This document shows positions 12,301-22,042 of a stretch of 64,000 nucleotides of DNA, piece after piece; position 1 is the first letter of the stretch; each line of letters starts with the position of its first letter. This DNA is from Phytophthora colocasiae (lineage: Eukaryota > Oomycota > Peronosporomycetes > Peronosporales > Peronosporaceae), in the NCBI GenBank assembly GCA_018806915.1, contig JAGKQI010000098.1:2108001-2172000 (forward strand), in the 5' to 3' direction. A program made the position numbers and the translations under genes. The notes beneath the pieces were generated by a model. The model was not told where the DNA came from. It worked only from the letters and a program-made list of their open reading frames with translations, and did not search any database.

Positions 12301-15300
12301 AAAGTACACTAAAGTGTTCAAACTCCTTTGTAGCATCCGCCTTGTTCTTCGCGAGGAAGACGCGCACGTAGTTCGTCGAGTAGTCTATGAAGTTGATCAG
12401 GTACTTGTTGCCGCGCTGTCCCTCGGAGTCATGGGGCCCTTAATGTCACTGCCGATGACGCCACCAATCTTGTCAATAGGTGCGTTCGCGCCCGTGTCCT
12501 TCTTGGACTGATTGTTCTTACTCTGCTTGCCTTGTGCACAGGTCAAACAGTTGGGCCGCTCTCTGCTTGTCAGCCGGATACCAGATCCAGGCGTGTCGGC
12601 CATACGCTCAACTGTATCGTACGCAACGTGGCCCAGCCTCTTGTGTAGTTCGAGCAGCGTCGACTCCGTCATTGCATCCTCAAGTGATTCGCTCGCTGAC
12701 TTGACTGCCTCCGTCACCGCGTTGACGCGCATCTCCGTGGTCATCTCACCCATGGCGTCGATCATTAGTACCTTGTTGCATCTGTAGACCTCGAAGATTC
12801 GCAAGCCAGTGTTCTTCTGCACCGTAGCTCTTACCGCCGTGGCGCTCAGGTACACGCCCTTCTCCTCCAATATGCCGTAGCTGATGATGTTGTCCGGTAG
12901 GTTATCACCGTAGTAGACGTCAGACAAGTCCACGATGACCTCGTTGCTATCCACTATCGCCCGCAGCACCACCGTACCCTTCTTGACCACGTGTATAAGG
13001 TCGCCGTTAGCCGCTCGGTACTGCTCGTCACAGTCGACGGCGTTCCGCAGCAACTTCTCGTTCTTCACCAAGTGCACACTGGACCCGCTGTCCAAGATCC
13101 ACGTGCACGAGTCCGCGTTCGTGCCGGTTCCGACGGCCAGCGTGACTCGAGTCGATGACTTAGCATCGCTGTTTTCTTTACCTGGGCAGTCTCTGGCTGG
13201 GTGCCCGGCTTCACCACACCAGCAGGGCGAGTCTCCGTGCCGTCAACACGGGCAACAGATCCTCGTCCACCTTGATCTCCACGGCCGCCACCGTGAAATC
13301 GACCGCCTCGTCCGCGGTTCCGCGACCACCTTGGCCGTGCCCGCTCTCCTGCTTGAGCATGTTCGCCTCGAATTCAATCGCGAACGCCACTAACTCCGTG
13401 GCCTGCTGTAGATAGTCGACGCGCTGCGAGTTTAGCCCGCGTCAACATCGCACTCTGCAAGTACGACGGCGCCGACTTGCACAAACTCTGTAATACATGC
13501 AAATCCGAAGAACCGGAACGCTCAGCCACGTACGTCACCAAGTACTGGTAGTGCTCGGCCCACGTACTGCTCTTCAACTTCTCCGAAGTCATCAACTGCA
13601 GTCCCTTGCTCGCAGTGATTGTTGTCATGTACGGCACGAGCATCCTGTTCATCACGTGTTCCAACGTAGGTGATTCGGCCGTCCAGAGCGGGACCATCCT
13701 CTCGAAATACACAAGTGCTGTGCCATCGAGCTTACCATTAAGAGCGAGGATGCGGAACTCTTCCGGCCAGTCTCCTCCGCTCATCTGCTGTGCTGCAGCC
13801 AGGCGCTGCAGGAATCTCAGTCCCCACGACTTGAAGTCCGCCCCCAGTCCCGGGTATACTTCCTTGCCTGAGAACTTCCCGAATCCGGGCCAGTCCAGGT
13901 CTCGCGGCTTCGGGATCTTGATGCCGAAGTTCGTCGGCGGCACGAATTGCTCCGGCGGCGGCACATGCGGTTGCTGTTGCGGTTGCTGCACATTCGTCGC
14001 CTGCTCCACCGGACGCTTCGGCGCCGGGAGCGTTGGTGCTGTCGGTACTACCGAGAGCATTGACGCGTCGAGAGAGCCTACTCATTCTTCGGTCTCTGGC
14101 TTTTATAAAGTCCGTGAACGCGCTCGACGCGCCGTACTGGTTCTCGTACGGCGGCGCGTGCGACGGCTCGTTGCGATGCTGCAGCTGCTGCTGCAGTTTC
14201 GCTTGATTGACCATGAACTGGGCCTGCTGCTTGGCCATCCCTTCGAGTAGTCCTTCGAGTCTGTCAATTCGCTCGGAGCTCTCGCTGGAGCCCCGACTGC
14301 CCCTTGCATGGGGTTCGGACAAGCCCGAGTCGGAGCGCGTCCCCTCGAACAACTCGAACGGGTCTGCAGCCACGTTCAGCCCTTGAACGTCGGTGTCGTG
14401 CACGTCGTGCGCAGGGCTTGGCCGTTGTGAGGTGTCGTCGGAGCTTATTGGGCTCATAACCTGTTGGCAGGTTGAAGTGAGCTCGGCGAGGTAGATTGTA
14501 GACTGATGTATTTGTTTGTTATGTAAGGCATGTTCACTACGTAATTCTTGCTGCTGTTCGTTTAGTCGTACGCGTTCTCCTACTGCACCATCTCGTTCTC
14601 CGCCATCTCCGCCTGCACGTTGGATGAGATACCACCACTTCATACACGCACACTCCCAAGATCACTGGCGAGTTCCGACAGTAACAATCTATTGCAATCT
14701 ATTGAACATTTTCTAACAATCTTGTATTGTTGGTGCAGGAATTGTGCCGGCGCTTGCTGCTCGAGCACACGCAGACAACCTGCCGCATGTGATCCGCGCT
14801 GCTATTGAGCAGAGGTGACAAGAACTGCCAATGAAGTGTATTCAGCGTAGATACTGATGTCTTTTTCTGCTGATTGTAGTGGCCTGGAAAGCTTGCAACA
14901 ATTGTCGGCAATAGCTGTGACTTCCGGTCCGGGACTTGCTCCGTGTTTGGATGTGGGGCTGCGGACTGCGCGGCAGATTTGTATAGATAACCCGAGTATT
15001 GCCTTCTTGCAGATCAACCACCTGGAGGTGCGATGTTTAACTTGTTATTTAATTGTTGCAACTGACTCGAGATATACAATATTGCAGGCGCACGTCCTGG
15101 TGTCGAGACTACCTCAAGTACGTAGAACGATTTACAGGAATTTGGTGCAAGTTACTTATTCTGTTGTTACCATTAGCTTGGAATTACAAGACCGGAGTTT
15201 CCTTTTGTGGTGCTGCTTGTGTCTGGAGGCCACTGCTGTCTAGTGCTAGCTAAAGGTCTCGGCGACTATGAACTGCTGGGCAATACACTTGACGATTCTA

Positions 15301-16039
15301 TCGGAGAAGCGTATGACAAAGTGGCTCGGATGCTTGAGGTCACGGGTGAGAAGGCGGTTCACGGTGGCAAGTTGATCGAAGAGATGGCAGCGCGTGGTAA
15401 TGACCGTGCGTTTCCATTCACTGAGCCTATGAAGCATCGTAAAGTGAGATTGTTCCTCATTTGGTATGATATTTGAACTGACTCAGTTGTGCTTGTGTAG
15501 GACTGTGACTTCTCTTACTCTGGGATCAAAACAGCTATGCTTCGAGAGATAAAGAAGGTCAGTAGCACGATGGTTTTACTTATTTCCTTTTTTCTAAACT
15601 ACACTTTGACAGCTTGGTGAATTAGACGAGAAAACAAAAGAAGATCTGTGTGCCTCCTTCCAGCGAAAAGCAGTGGACCAGTTGATCACCCGAACTCGAC
15701 GAGCCTGTCAATGGGGGAAAGACCGCATGGGTGGCAACATTTCCGGCCTCGTACGTCTAACTATCCATTTTTAATGTGAAAGGCTTCAAGAACTAATCAA
15801 TCTATTGCCAGGTTGTGTGTGGTGGTGTAGCGTCGAATCAATATCTTCGTGGCCGAATGCAAGAAGCAGCTGAAGACGAAGGGATGGAGGTAGTTTTCCC
15901 ACCAGTCAAATACTGCACAGACAACGGTGTGATGGTGGCTTGGGCAGGACTGGAGCGATATGCCAAGGGCATGCGTAGTGACCCCGAACCTGCACGCTAT
16001 CAACCGCGGTGGCCGCTCGAAACGCTGCAACCACTGTAG
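9335..16039 (+). CDS. OSGEPL1: Mitochondrial-type TsaD/Qri7 (tRNA t6A threonylcarbamoyltransferase)
   Basis: Transfers the threonylcarbamoyl group to A37 of ANN-decoding tRNAs. Nine exons, all in phase: 9335-9414, 9470-9564, 14739-14814, 14880-15027, 15088-15117, 15177-15443, 15501-15557, 15613-15750 and 15812-16039; 372 aa, the normal family length. Motifs: GIETSCDDTAAAV at the start, AARAHADNLPHV, TSGPGLAPCLDVGL, the metal site INHLEAH (the intron falls after the Glu), LLVSGGHCCLVLAK, NTLDDSIGEAYDK, and VVCGGVASNQYLR near the end. The N-terminus from 9335 (MLRLKKSCRQLQPAVRHAS) is basic, as expected for mitochondrial targeting, which supports the Qri7/OSGEPL1 branch over the cytosolic Kae1. 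Intron 2 is 5174 nt because a Copia element sits in it; without the insert it would be 64 nt. Whether the long intron is still spliced cannot be seen. Confidence 0.9.
9576..9794 (-). repeat. 3' LTR of the Copia element
   Basis: 219 bp, the same sequence as the 5' LTR. Directly before it in the element's sense lies GGGAAGGAG, a fitting polypurine tract for plus-strand priming. Confidence 0.93.
9810..13110 (-). pseudogene. Copia pol: protease, integrase, RT, RNase H, frameshifted
   Basis: Aspartic protease motif LDSGSSVHLV starts the region near 13107. The GAG-pre-integrase segment LHKRLGHVAYDT and a CX2C zinc pair (NCLTC) are near 12.6 kb. The integrase core continues through IHVLRTDGGKEYVN and NGKAERMHRT, both catalytic-core landmarks. 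Reverse transcriptase has EKGLYGLKQSGRLWNQ and the catalytic VYVDDIIVT. RNase H shows VEAYSDADYAADK and HIDTRHKFVKDF near its end. These pieces lie in three different frames, joined only through single-base shifts. The pol region is complete in order but not translatable as one protein. Confidence 0.9.
13374..14457 (-). pseudogene. Copia gag region, frameshifted
   Basis: From the ATG in the primer site the frame reads a Ser-rich start, then a Glu/Gln-rich coiled stretch (SSERIDRLEGLLEGMAKQQA) and a low-complexity GAT-rich run caused by a frame change near 13.9 kb. The correct frame then carries the gag core (IPKPRDLDWPGFGKFSGKEV, a MNRMLVPYM helix and a WAEHYQYL motif) down to about 13440, where the frame changes again. 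Further on, near 13.2 kb, lies a knuckle-like CWCGEAGHPARDC; its first Cys pair has only one residue between them, where CX2C is normal. Confidence 0.85.
14450..14461 (-). promoter_or_regulatory. Copia primer-binding site matching the tRNA-iMet anticodon loop
   Basis: Directly after the 5' LTR the element reads GGTTATGAGCCC. Its complement, GGGCTCATAACC, is the anticodon stem-loop of initiator tRNA-Met as known from yeast. Priming by an internal (half) tRNA-iMet is established for Drosophila copia. The ATG inside this site is also the first in-frame gag start (14457). Confidence 0.8.
14462..14680 (-). repeat. 5' LTR of the Copia element
   Basis: 219 bp, minus-strand sense, beginning TGTCGGAACT and ending CCTGCCAACA. 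It appears to match the other LTR base for base. It should contain the promoter and transcript start of the element. Confidence 0.93.
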
Positions 16040-16150
16040 TTTCTGGCATCTGAACGATAGACGCGAGAAAAACATGGGGCTAATAGAATAGACTTTCGCG
16101 AAATGTAGCTTTTCAGTCGCTAGTGATCTGCTTGATAAGCTGCATGTACC
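16040..16150. other. Gap between TsaD and the coiled-coil gene remnant
   Basis: A short convergent intergenic gap. Nothing beyond probable 3' untranslated sequence is visible. Confidence 0.5.
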
Positions 16151-16296
16151 TCATTTTTGAAGTAGGCGGTGGAGCTTTTCTTGTGCTATCGATAATTCCT
16201 GGAGTTCCATCCAAATGCGCTCCATACCAGAGGATGCTGTAGCGCTGTGTTGGTCTGTCACAGGTGCAGGTTGGGATCTTGCTGTAGATGACGCAT

Positions 16297-16432
16297 CTTC
16301 TACGTTGGAATTCTTCTCAACGCTGTATCGACGACCGTGAAGATCATACACAGCACTTTCATCTCTTCTACGTTGGAATTCTTCTCAACGCTGTATCGAC
16401 GACCGTGAAGATCATACACAGCACTTTCATCT
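16297..16432. repeat. 68-bp perfect tandem duplication
   Basis: Two adjacent copies, 16297-16364 and 16365-16432, appear identical. Since 68 is not a multiple of three, the duplication shifts the frame of the C-terminal coding remnant in which it lies. The lack of divergence points to a recent event. Confidence 0.9.
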
Positions 16433-16450
16433 CGGGTATCGTTGAATAGT

Positions 16451-16748
16451 CGTACTGGGCACTCAGAGGCAGAGCTCACTTCTTCTAAATGCCGTATTTG
16501 GCAGGACCGATCGTGACCTACGTCGTCCATACGACCCGTGCAACGGCACGAAGCGGTTCCCCCGTCCAGACCCTCTTGTTTATGACTTGGAATATTTGAA
16601 AGTGAGGAGGAAACTAAGGTTGGCACCAAAGTTGCAGTTCGTTTAACAAAGATCTTGGCTTCAGAAGATTTGGACATCAACGTGGGTACCGCAGCCGCGT
16701 TGATGTCCAAAATCTTCTGATGCAACCCACCAACTCAAATCGTCGAAC
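16451..16748 (-). mobile_element. Fragment related to the 5' part of the Fanzor element
   Basis: On the minus strand this piece aligns closely with 27610-27890 of the intact Fanzor. Shared landmarks are GAGTTGGTGGGTTG at the start, ACTTTGGTGCCAACC, and the block coding for TASCRCTGRMDDVGHDR and IRHLEEVSSASEC. It then ends abruptly against host coding sequence. A short internal palindromic insert (a pair of AAGATTTTGGACATCAA-type arms near 16665-16710) is absent from the intact copy. It has no nuclease domain. Confidence 0.75.
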
Positions 16749-17970
16749 CTCTCATGAGCCAGTCTTGCCTAGCGCCACGCGGACTTGACGTTTCACTCGT
16801 TCCTGATCGCGATGTGCAGTAATTGAGGCATTTTTCACGCGAGACTCCATCGCATTCCATTCCTCTCGATACTCCAGCGTATCCGCTTTTAGCTGTCGAA
16901 CTGCTTGTGCGTCCCGCTGCTTTTCCTCGTTCGCGCGCAGCTTCCGTGCTGATTCTTTCAGTAACTGCGAATGGCGAGTTTGTGCCAATTTTTCTGCTTT
17001 GTCTCGCATTTGCCTGGCCATTTGCACGTGTCGACGCCAAGACTGAAGCTCCTGCTGACACTTCCTCCTTTCTGCTGACCACCCGCTGCTTTGTTCTGTA
17101 TAAGTGCCCACATTTAACGCGTCCGAGCGCGGATTCAGCCGTACAACACTCATCTTGAGCTCCGATTTCTCGGCTAAAGATGAAGACGTAGTGCTAAAAC
17201 TACGCTGGGATCGCTTTGCTAACTCCAAAGGTTGACTTGAATCGTTAGATCTCTGTCGTGCAAAAGCATTTGAGCCAATTTCCTCATGCCGAACCTCGTA
17301 CGGAGGCGGCAAATCTTCTTCCGCATCAGAATTATCATCATTCGCGTCGTTATCATCCCAAACAGGTTCATTCGCGTCGCCTGAGTCATCGACAGTCCAG
17401 GGATCCTCGTTCTCCTCCATCTTGTCGGCGCCTTTCTCGCCGCACATGAGTACAAGCCATTCGTCTGGCTGCTTGTCACTCTCTGCTGGGCTGATAACCA
17501 TCCAGGACAGTAGCCACTTGGCCAGATCCTCTTTAGGAGGCGCAGGCACCTGCCCGCCACCTGCCAGCCACTTTTTCAGCTGAAGATCCAGCATTTCGTC
17601 TGCTTTTCCCCCTGGAGGACGACGTTTCCCCGCTTCAACACGAACGAACGCGAACTCAAAGGCTCGCAGCATCTGCCGTTGGCTCACGAGCCGCATTAAG
17701 CGACATTCCGTCTGCTTCTCTGCCCCGAGAAGCTCCAGGTCGAACCGCAGGGCAAAGCCTGGCGTCCATTGCTCTGCCACTGCCACTCGAGCGAGAACTG
17801 TTCGCTGACACTTCGGGTCGCTTTGCCACGGCGCTAGAGCGACCTGGAACGCCTCACTCTCCCAATAGAAAGCCATAAGTCTCTACTAACACTACAGACA
17901 ATACACAGGCAGCTATTCTCAGCCCATTGGGCGTCACGGGCGGAACAGGAGAGACGTCACTTTACTGCTA

Positions 17971-19013
17971 CACTAACTACAGCATTTAGTGTTAGTGGAT
18001 GAATAGTGTTAGTTTTTATATAGTGTTATTAACACTAATTTGTGTGGGCTCTGAAAGGCAAAAAAAAACTAACACTATTTTAGGTATGGCGGCAGAGAAG
18101 CTCAGACCAATGCATATGCAGCTCAAACACTTCCTAACATTCTCCAAGAGCAGTACTTCGCCACCCACAACCTTTGCAATGCCTACTGCTCACGACACGA
18201 ATTATCCTGCCGCACCAAGCACGCATCCGTCGATATCTCAAGCACCACCTACCGTTTCTACTCCGCAAGTGTGCTCGACAAAACGACCATACACGATTGT
18301 TGTGGCGATGGATCGTGCTAGACGACTAGCTCAACAGCAACGCGAATGCGCGCAAGCGCGTGAAAACGCTGGCTCACATGAACCTAGTGCGCCCGGAACT
18401 GGTGAAGATGACATCTCACAAGTCGCGCAAGTTGAAGTATCAAAAACTTCAGGAAAACGTAAACGACAGGTCCAACACGTCGTGACAAAGCAAGAGCGAT
18501 ATTCGGTTATTAATTGGATGATTGCTGAGAATGAGAAAAGCTCACGCTTTCTTTTCAAACGCACCATCGATGCCTTTCCCGGTTGCTTTAGAGCTTCATC
18601 AGACTCGGCCAATTTCATGAAAGCTTCGCATTGGTGGAATAACCGTGAAGGATTTTTGGCAGCTTGTGCTGATCCAACCAATCGCATGTCGGTTCAGGCT
18701 TTGGAGCTTCAGTTCATCATTGCAGATCATTATGATCATTTTCAAGGCATACCGGTTGAAGATGCTGGCCCAGCACAACTACAACCGTCTAAAGATCTTA
18801 CACTAGCACAGGCTCAGACGCAAACCCTGTCTGGAGAGCGGCTAGAGGCTATTGTATAAGAATTCCTTCTTATTTATACCATCGCTAACACTAATTGTTT
18901 GTACCACAGATAGTGTTAGTTTTTAATTAGCGTTATTAACACTAATTTCAGTGCGTAATCTCAGAGCAGGGCCTCATGAATAGTGTTATTAACACTAAAT
19001 GCTGTAGTTAGTG
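17971..19013 (+). mobile_element. TIR DNA transposon with one unknown ORF
   Basis: Termini are inverted repeats starting CACTAACTACAGCATTTAG (17971 rightwards, 19013 leftwards), flanked on both sides by TA. Inside each end lie many copies of an 8-bp motif, TAGTGTTA or its complement TAACACTA, several paired as the palindrome TAGTGTTATTAACACTA. Such subterminal arrays usually bind transposase. The single ORF is described separately. I cannot assign a superfamily; the TA duplication is only two bases and could be chance. Confidence 0.7.
18086..18859 (+). CDS. Unknown protein carried by the TIR element
   Basis: The frame is open from 17999, but that Met lies in the terminal repeat; the Met at 18086 (MAAEKLRPMHMQ) is a better start and gives 257 residues. 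The first half is Ser/Thr/Pro/Gln-rich and disordered. A basic patch GKRKRQ precedes a compact, Trp- and Phe-containing region of about 90 residues (KQERYSVINWMIAENEKSSR, then FLFKRTIDAFPGC and KASHWWNNREGFLAA). The helical, charged pattern looks like a small DNA-binding module such as a SANT/Myb-type fold, but no diagnostic motif is clear. No catalytic DDE triad can be identified, so this may be a binding protein of a non-autonomous element. Confidence 0.55.
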   Translation: MAAEKLRPMHMQLKHFLTFSKSSTSPPTTFAMPTAHDTNYPAAPSTHPSISQAPPTVSTPQVCSTKRPYTIVVAMDRARRLAQQQRECAQARENAGSHEPSAPGTGEDDISQVAQVEVSKTSGKRKRQVQHVVTKQERYSVINWMIAENEKSSRFLFKRTIDAFPGCFRASSDSANFMKASHWWNNREGFLAACADPTNRMSVQALELQFIIADHYDHFQGIPVEDAGPAQLQPSKDLTLAQAQTQTLSGERLEAIV

Positions 19014-19015
19014 TA

Positions 19016-19288
19016 CAGGTTTCCCCGCCTAATTTGCAACTGCATCAAGTAATTTACCTCGATCAGGGAGTGAAGATGCGGACGCGATTTGCTCTATCTG
19101 GTCTGCCAATGTACTGAGTTACATGCAATCACGGGGGAAATGGGATGCACGATGAAGGTTCAAGGAAGATAATCCCTCCCAATTTTTCAGTAACTCAGTA
19201 CCTGATGCATCTATGTGATACCTGTGCAGATTTTGCATCCTGGCAGATTTTCTTGGTCCGACCCCTGCAAATTAGGCGGGGAAACCTG
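19016..19288. mobile_element. 273-bp MITE with 23-bp perfect TIRs and TA target
   Basis: Starts CAGGTTTCCCCGCC and ends with its exact inverted copy, 23 bp on each side, flanked by TA at 19014-19015 and 19289-19290. A second inner inverted pair (GTACTGAGTTAC near 19110, GTAACTCAGTAC near 19191) makes it a nested hairpin. No coding sequence. It lies directly against the right end of the preceding TIR element, sharing its TA. Confidence 0.88.
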
Positions 19289-19290
19289 TA

Positions 19291-19581
19291 CTTGCACTTC
19301 TGCTTGGACACCTGAAACTGCTGGAGTGATCATGCCACCAGAACTGTCTATATCACACCCTACACCTCTATTTACCGTCCTGCATAATGAATGTAATACG
19401 AACATACGAGACAATTTATAATCACAAAGTCGATGTCTTTGTTGCTAGTGTCATTATTCATCGATTGAGTCACAGCAACTGAGGCGAATCAGGGTTCGAG
19501 GAAACTGGTCCCGGACAAGAAGCTCGCGACGATTGGCACTGGTGTCTTGGGCGTCACAATTGCTCCAGACCGAGAGGACCC
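19291..19581. other. Promoter region of the acyltransferase gene
   Basis: No gene visible. It must contain the promoter of the LCAT/PDAT-like gene that starts at 19582. The MITE ends 290 bp upstream of that start. Confidence 0.4.
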
Positions 19582-21918
19582 ATGCTGTTGCTGTTGCTGT
19601 TGTTGCTAGTGGCTTGTGCTGCTGCCAAGGACGGTGCGATGCGCACTCGTCCGGTGCTGTTAATGCCAGGATTCGCTTCGTCACAGCTGCAGTCCTGGAG
19701 TCACCACCGTTGCGAGACCGGATTCCGCAAGAACTTGTACCGAGATATCAACTTTGGCGATCGTTTATGGCTCGATGTGGCGCGAGTATTGGCACAAGGA
19801 GATTGCTGGATCCGCTGTATGAAGTTGGACATTACCACACAGGAGGAGCTCGAGTGCAAGTTGCGGTATGTTTGTCATTGGATACGGTTCAGTAAGTGGT
19901 CAAAAGTTCGATTAACGTGGATGATTTTGCTGTTAGAGCTACGCAAGGACTGGAAGCGGTGTCGGAATTGGATCCAGGTATTGTTACAGGTCCGCTGTCG
20001 ACGGTTTGGCGCAGTATTATCCACGATTTAGTGGATCATTTTGAATTAGACCCGGAACAATTAATTGTCGCGACATACGACTGGAGACTGCCGCCCAGTA
20101 AGCTGCAGGAGCGTGACAGGTACTTTTACTCCCTCAAGAAGAAAAGTACGTCATGCTTGTTGCTTGTTTTATTGTGATTCAGGTGCTAATACGTTCTTTT
20201 TTAGTTGAATACACGGTGGATCTGGACGGGAACAATGGTGGACTCGTTGTAATCGCTCACTCGATGGGAAATGGTGTCTTCCGCTACTTTCTGGAGTGGT
20301 TGAAGGAGGAAGTTGGACGAAATAACTGGCAGAAGTGGATTGACACGCACATTTCAGCTTATTTCGCTGTGGGCTCACCGCTTCTAGGAAGTGCTGAATC
20401 CCTTGAGCTCATTTCATCAGGATTGACGGAGGGACTGCCTATCACGCAGAGCGAGATGCGCAAGCTCGTTGTGACCTTCGGTGAGTTGTCGTTTAGTGTA
20501 ATCTGTAGTAGTGAGCGTTATCTTACTTCTTCTCCCTAGGTTCCATCCTTAGCTTTATGCCGATTCCCTCCGGGTTAAACTCAGCTAAGGACAACGACGT
20601 GGTCATTACTGTACGCTCTCAGCAAGGGCTGATCCCTGGCAGCGATGCTGTGTTATCTCGCAACTATACTAGTGCCGACATTGCTTCAGGACAGCTTTTC
20701 CGTGATATGTCGGCATACGACCCAATTTTCGGCAAACTGGAAGCACTGCGGAAGAAATTTTACGTGGAAGACCCCGTTCTCGACTTCTTCAAACCCTGGG
20801 AGCGTCCTCCTATTGCTTCAGTGTACAGTGTCTACGGCGTCAATGTTCCGGTACGTAAATTACAATATCTTTATCCAAACAAAACTAACTCCTGATTTTA
20901 ATGAACAGACCAAAAACTTTTTCGAGTATGAAAATGCAAACACCCCGGGTCATTGGTTCCAGGTACAATATATGGATGAAGAAGGGCAAGAGCCGACGTG
21001 CAGTAAGACTGGAGACGGCACTGTGCCTTACCACTCACTCTCCTGGGCCCACACTTGGCTAGGTTCCAAAGGATCTTCAGTACGTGTGACTCAGACGCCA
21101 CAATCCGTTTACTTTTCGGCTGAAAACATCACGCGGGTCCGTGCTGTACGACACGCGAGCAGTCATCATGCTGAATACGCGCTGTTAAACGGCAACCTGC
21201 CCATTTGTGAGGCGGACGACGAATCTTCTTACACTGGCGCGAGCTTCTTCGCAGGGCTCTTTGGGCCACTTAACCGCGACCGGATCACGTTCTTCGAGAG
21301 CTCCAAAGAGGTGAATGGAGCCACTCACTCGGTACGTGCAGAATGTCTTTCAAGTAGTTTTTTACACTTGAAGTACTAACGTTGTATTTGTAGACCGGTG
21401 TGTGGGAAATTGATGGGGTGGGGCATCGTGACATCCTCTCCAATCCTGCATTTCTTCGAGAATTGCGTGCCGAGTTACGGCATATCTTCAACGGCAAAAC
21501 AAACTCGGACAAGGTATGTGAATGGCTTTATTGTTGTGAGTTGTCTGAGTATTCTAATCACCTTCTGTAGTCTTCTCGCCCGCCAGTGATCGACGGCGAC
21601 TGCTACTGGAACTACCGTCATGCTCATTGCGAGTTCCCGGAGTTCTGTGAATACCGCTACGTCTTTGGGGACGTGACTTTCGACCAGTCCTGCCGCGTAC
21701 GCCTTAAAGCCACGCTTCCAGCACCAGCACACACAACTCCATTCCTAGGAGTGTCAGCATCAACTCCAAGCCAAGAGCAGGCTGAGTTCTCCTTCAGTGG
21801 ACCGTATTGCTCCGCGCCGTGCATGCCAATCTCGTCTTCTTCACCAGACATCACCATGTCTTCAACAGCCAATTTCAACGGCCTCGGCTCTCTTCAACGC
21901 GAGCCGCTAGAGACCTGA
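19582..21918 (+). CDS. LCAT/PDAT-family phospholipid acyltransferase
   Basis: Moves an acyl chain from a phospholipid to diacylglycerol (PDAT) or a sterol (LCAT), or acts as a phospholipase. Seven exons in phase: 19582-19865, 19937-20145, 20205-20480, 20540-20850, 20909-21331, 21394-21513 and 21571-21918; 656 aa. Residues 1-15 are a Leu-rich signal peptide or anchor (MLLLLLLLLVACAAA). Motifs: LLMPGFASSQLQSW, YDWRLPPSKLQERD, nucleophile VIAHSMGNGVFRY, SKTGDGTVPYHSLSW with the catalytic Asp, and VGHRDIL with the catalytic His. The lid-region Trp (DCWIRCMKLD) is present. Near the C-terminus there is a Cys-rich patch (GDCYWNYRHAHCEFPEFC). An ER-luminal or secreted location is inferred. The next gene converges on it. 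Confidence 0.88.
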
Positions 21919-22042
21919 AAGAGGGGAGACAACCTCAATGTAGTAGACGCAGTACAATTTCTTAAACGATAGCTAACAACGTATGAAGCTTCGTATTTTC
22001 AGATTCACGTTTTGGAGTTGTTGAGTTACAGTAACTCTCGGT

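Larger units (their letters stand above)
9576..14680 (-). mobile_element. Ty1/Copia LTR retrotransposon inserted in a TsaD intron
   Basis: A 5105-bp element with 219-bp LTRs starting TG and ending CA, flanked by the 5-bp target duplication GTAAC (9571-9575 and 14681-14685). Reading on the minus strand, the order is 5' LTR, primer site, gag, protease, integrase, reverse transcriptase, RNase H, purine-rich tract, 3' LTR. Integrase before reverse transcriptase identifies Copia. It is antisense to the host gene, the usual orientation tolerated in introns. The LTRs look identical by eye, so insertion is recent. The coding frame changes at least six times, so as written it cannot make its polyprotein. 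Confidence 0.95.
16151..17876 (-). pseudogene. Coiled-coil protein gene, 3' end disrupted by a Fanzor fragment
   Basis: The open part (17876-16752) encodes 374 residues. The first 150 form a Trp-rich globular domain I do not recognise (MAFYWESEAFQVALAPW, DEWLVLMCG). A very acidic stretch (DDNDANDDNSDAEEDLPPPY) follows. From about residue 250 a long basic coiled coil runs to the end. The frame stops at 16752 right where sequence related to the Fanzor 5' region begins (16748-16451). Beyond that fragment, the same strand continues with coding-like sequence (LFNDTRDESAVYDLHGRRYS, then MERIWMELQELSIAQEKLHR) ending at 16151. I infer that the original C-terminus lay there and that the insertion, plus a 68-bp tandem duplication, cut it off. 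The shortened protein may still be made. An antisense copy of the gene's first 170 bp lies at 27.4 kb. Confidence 0.6.
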
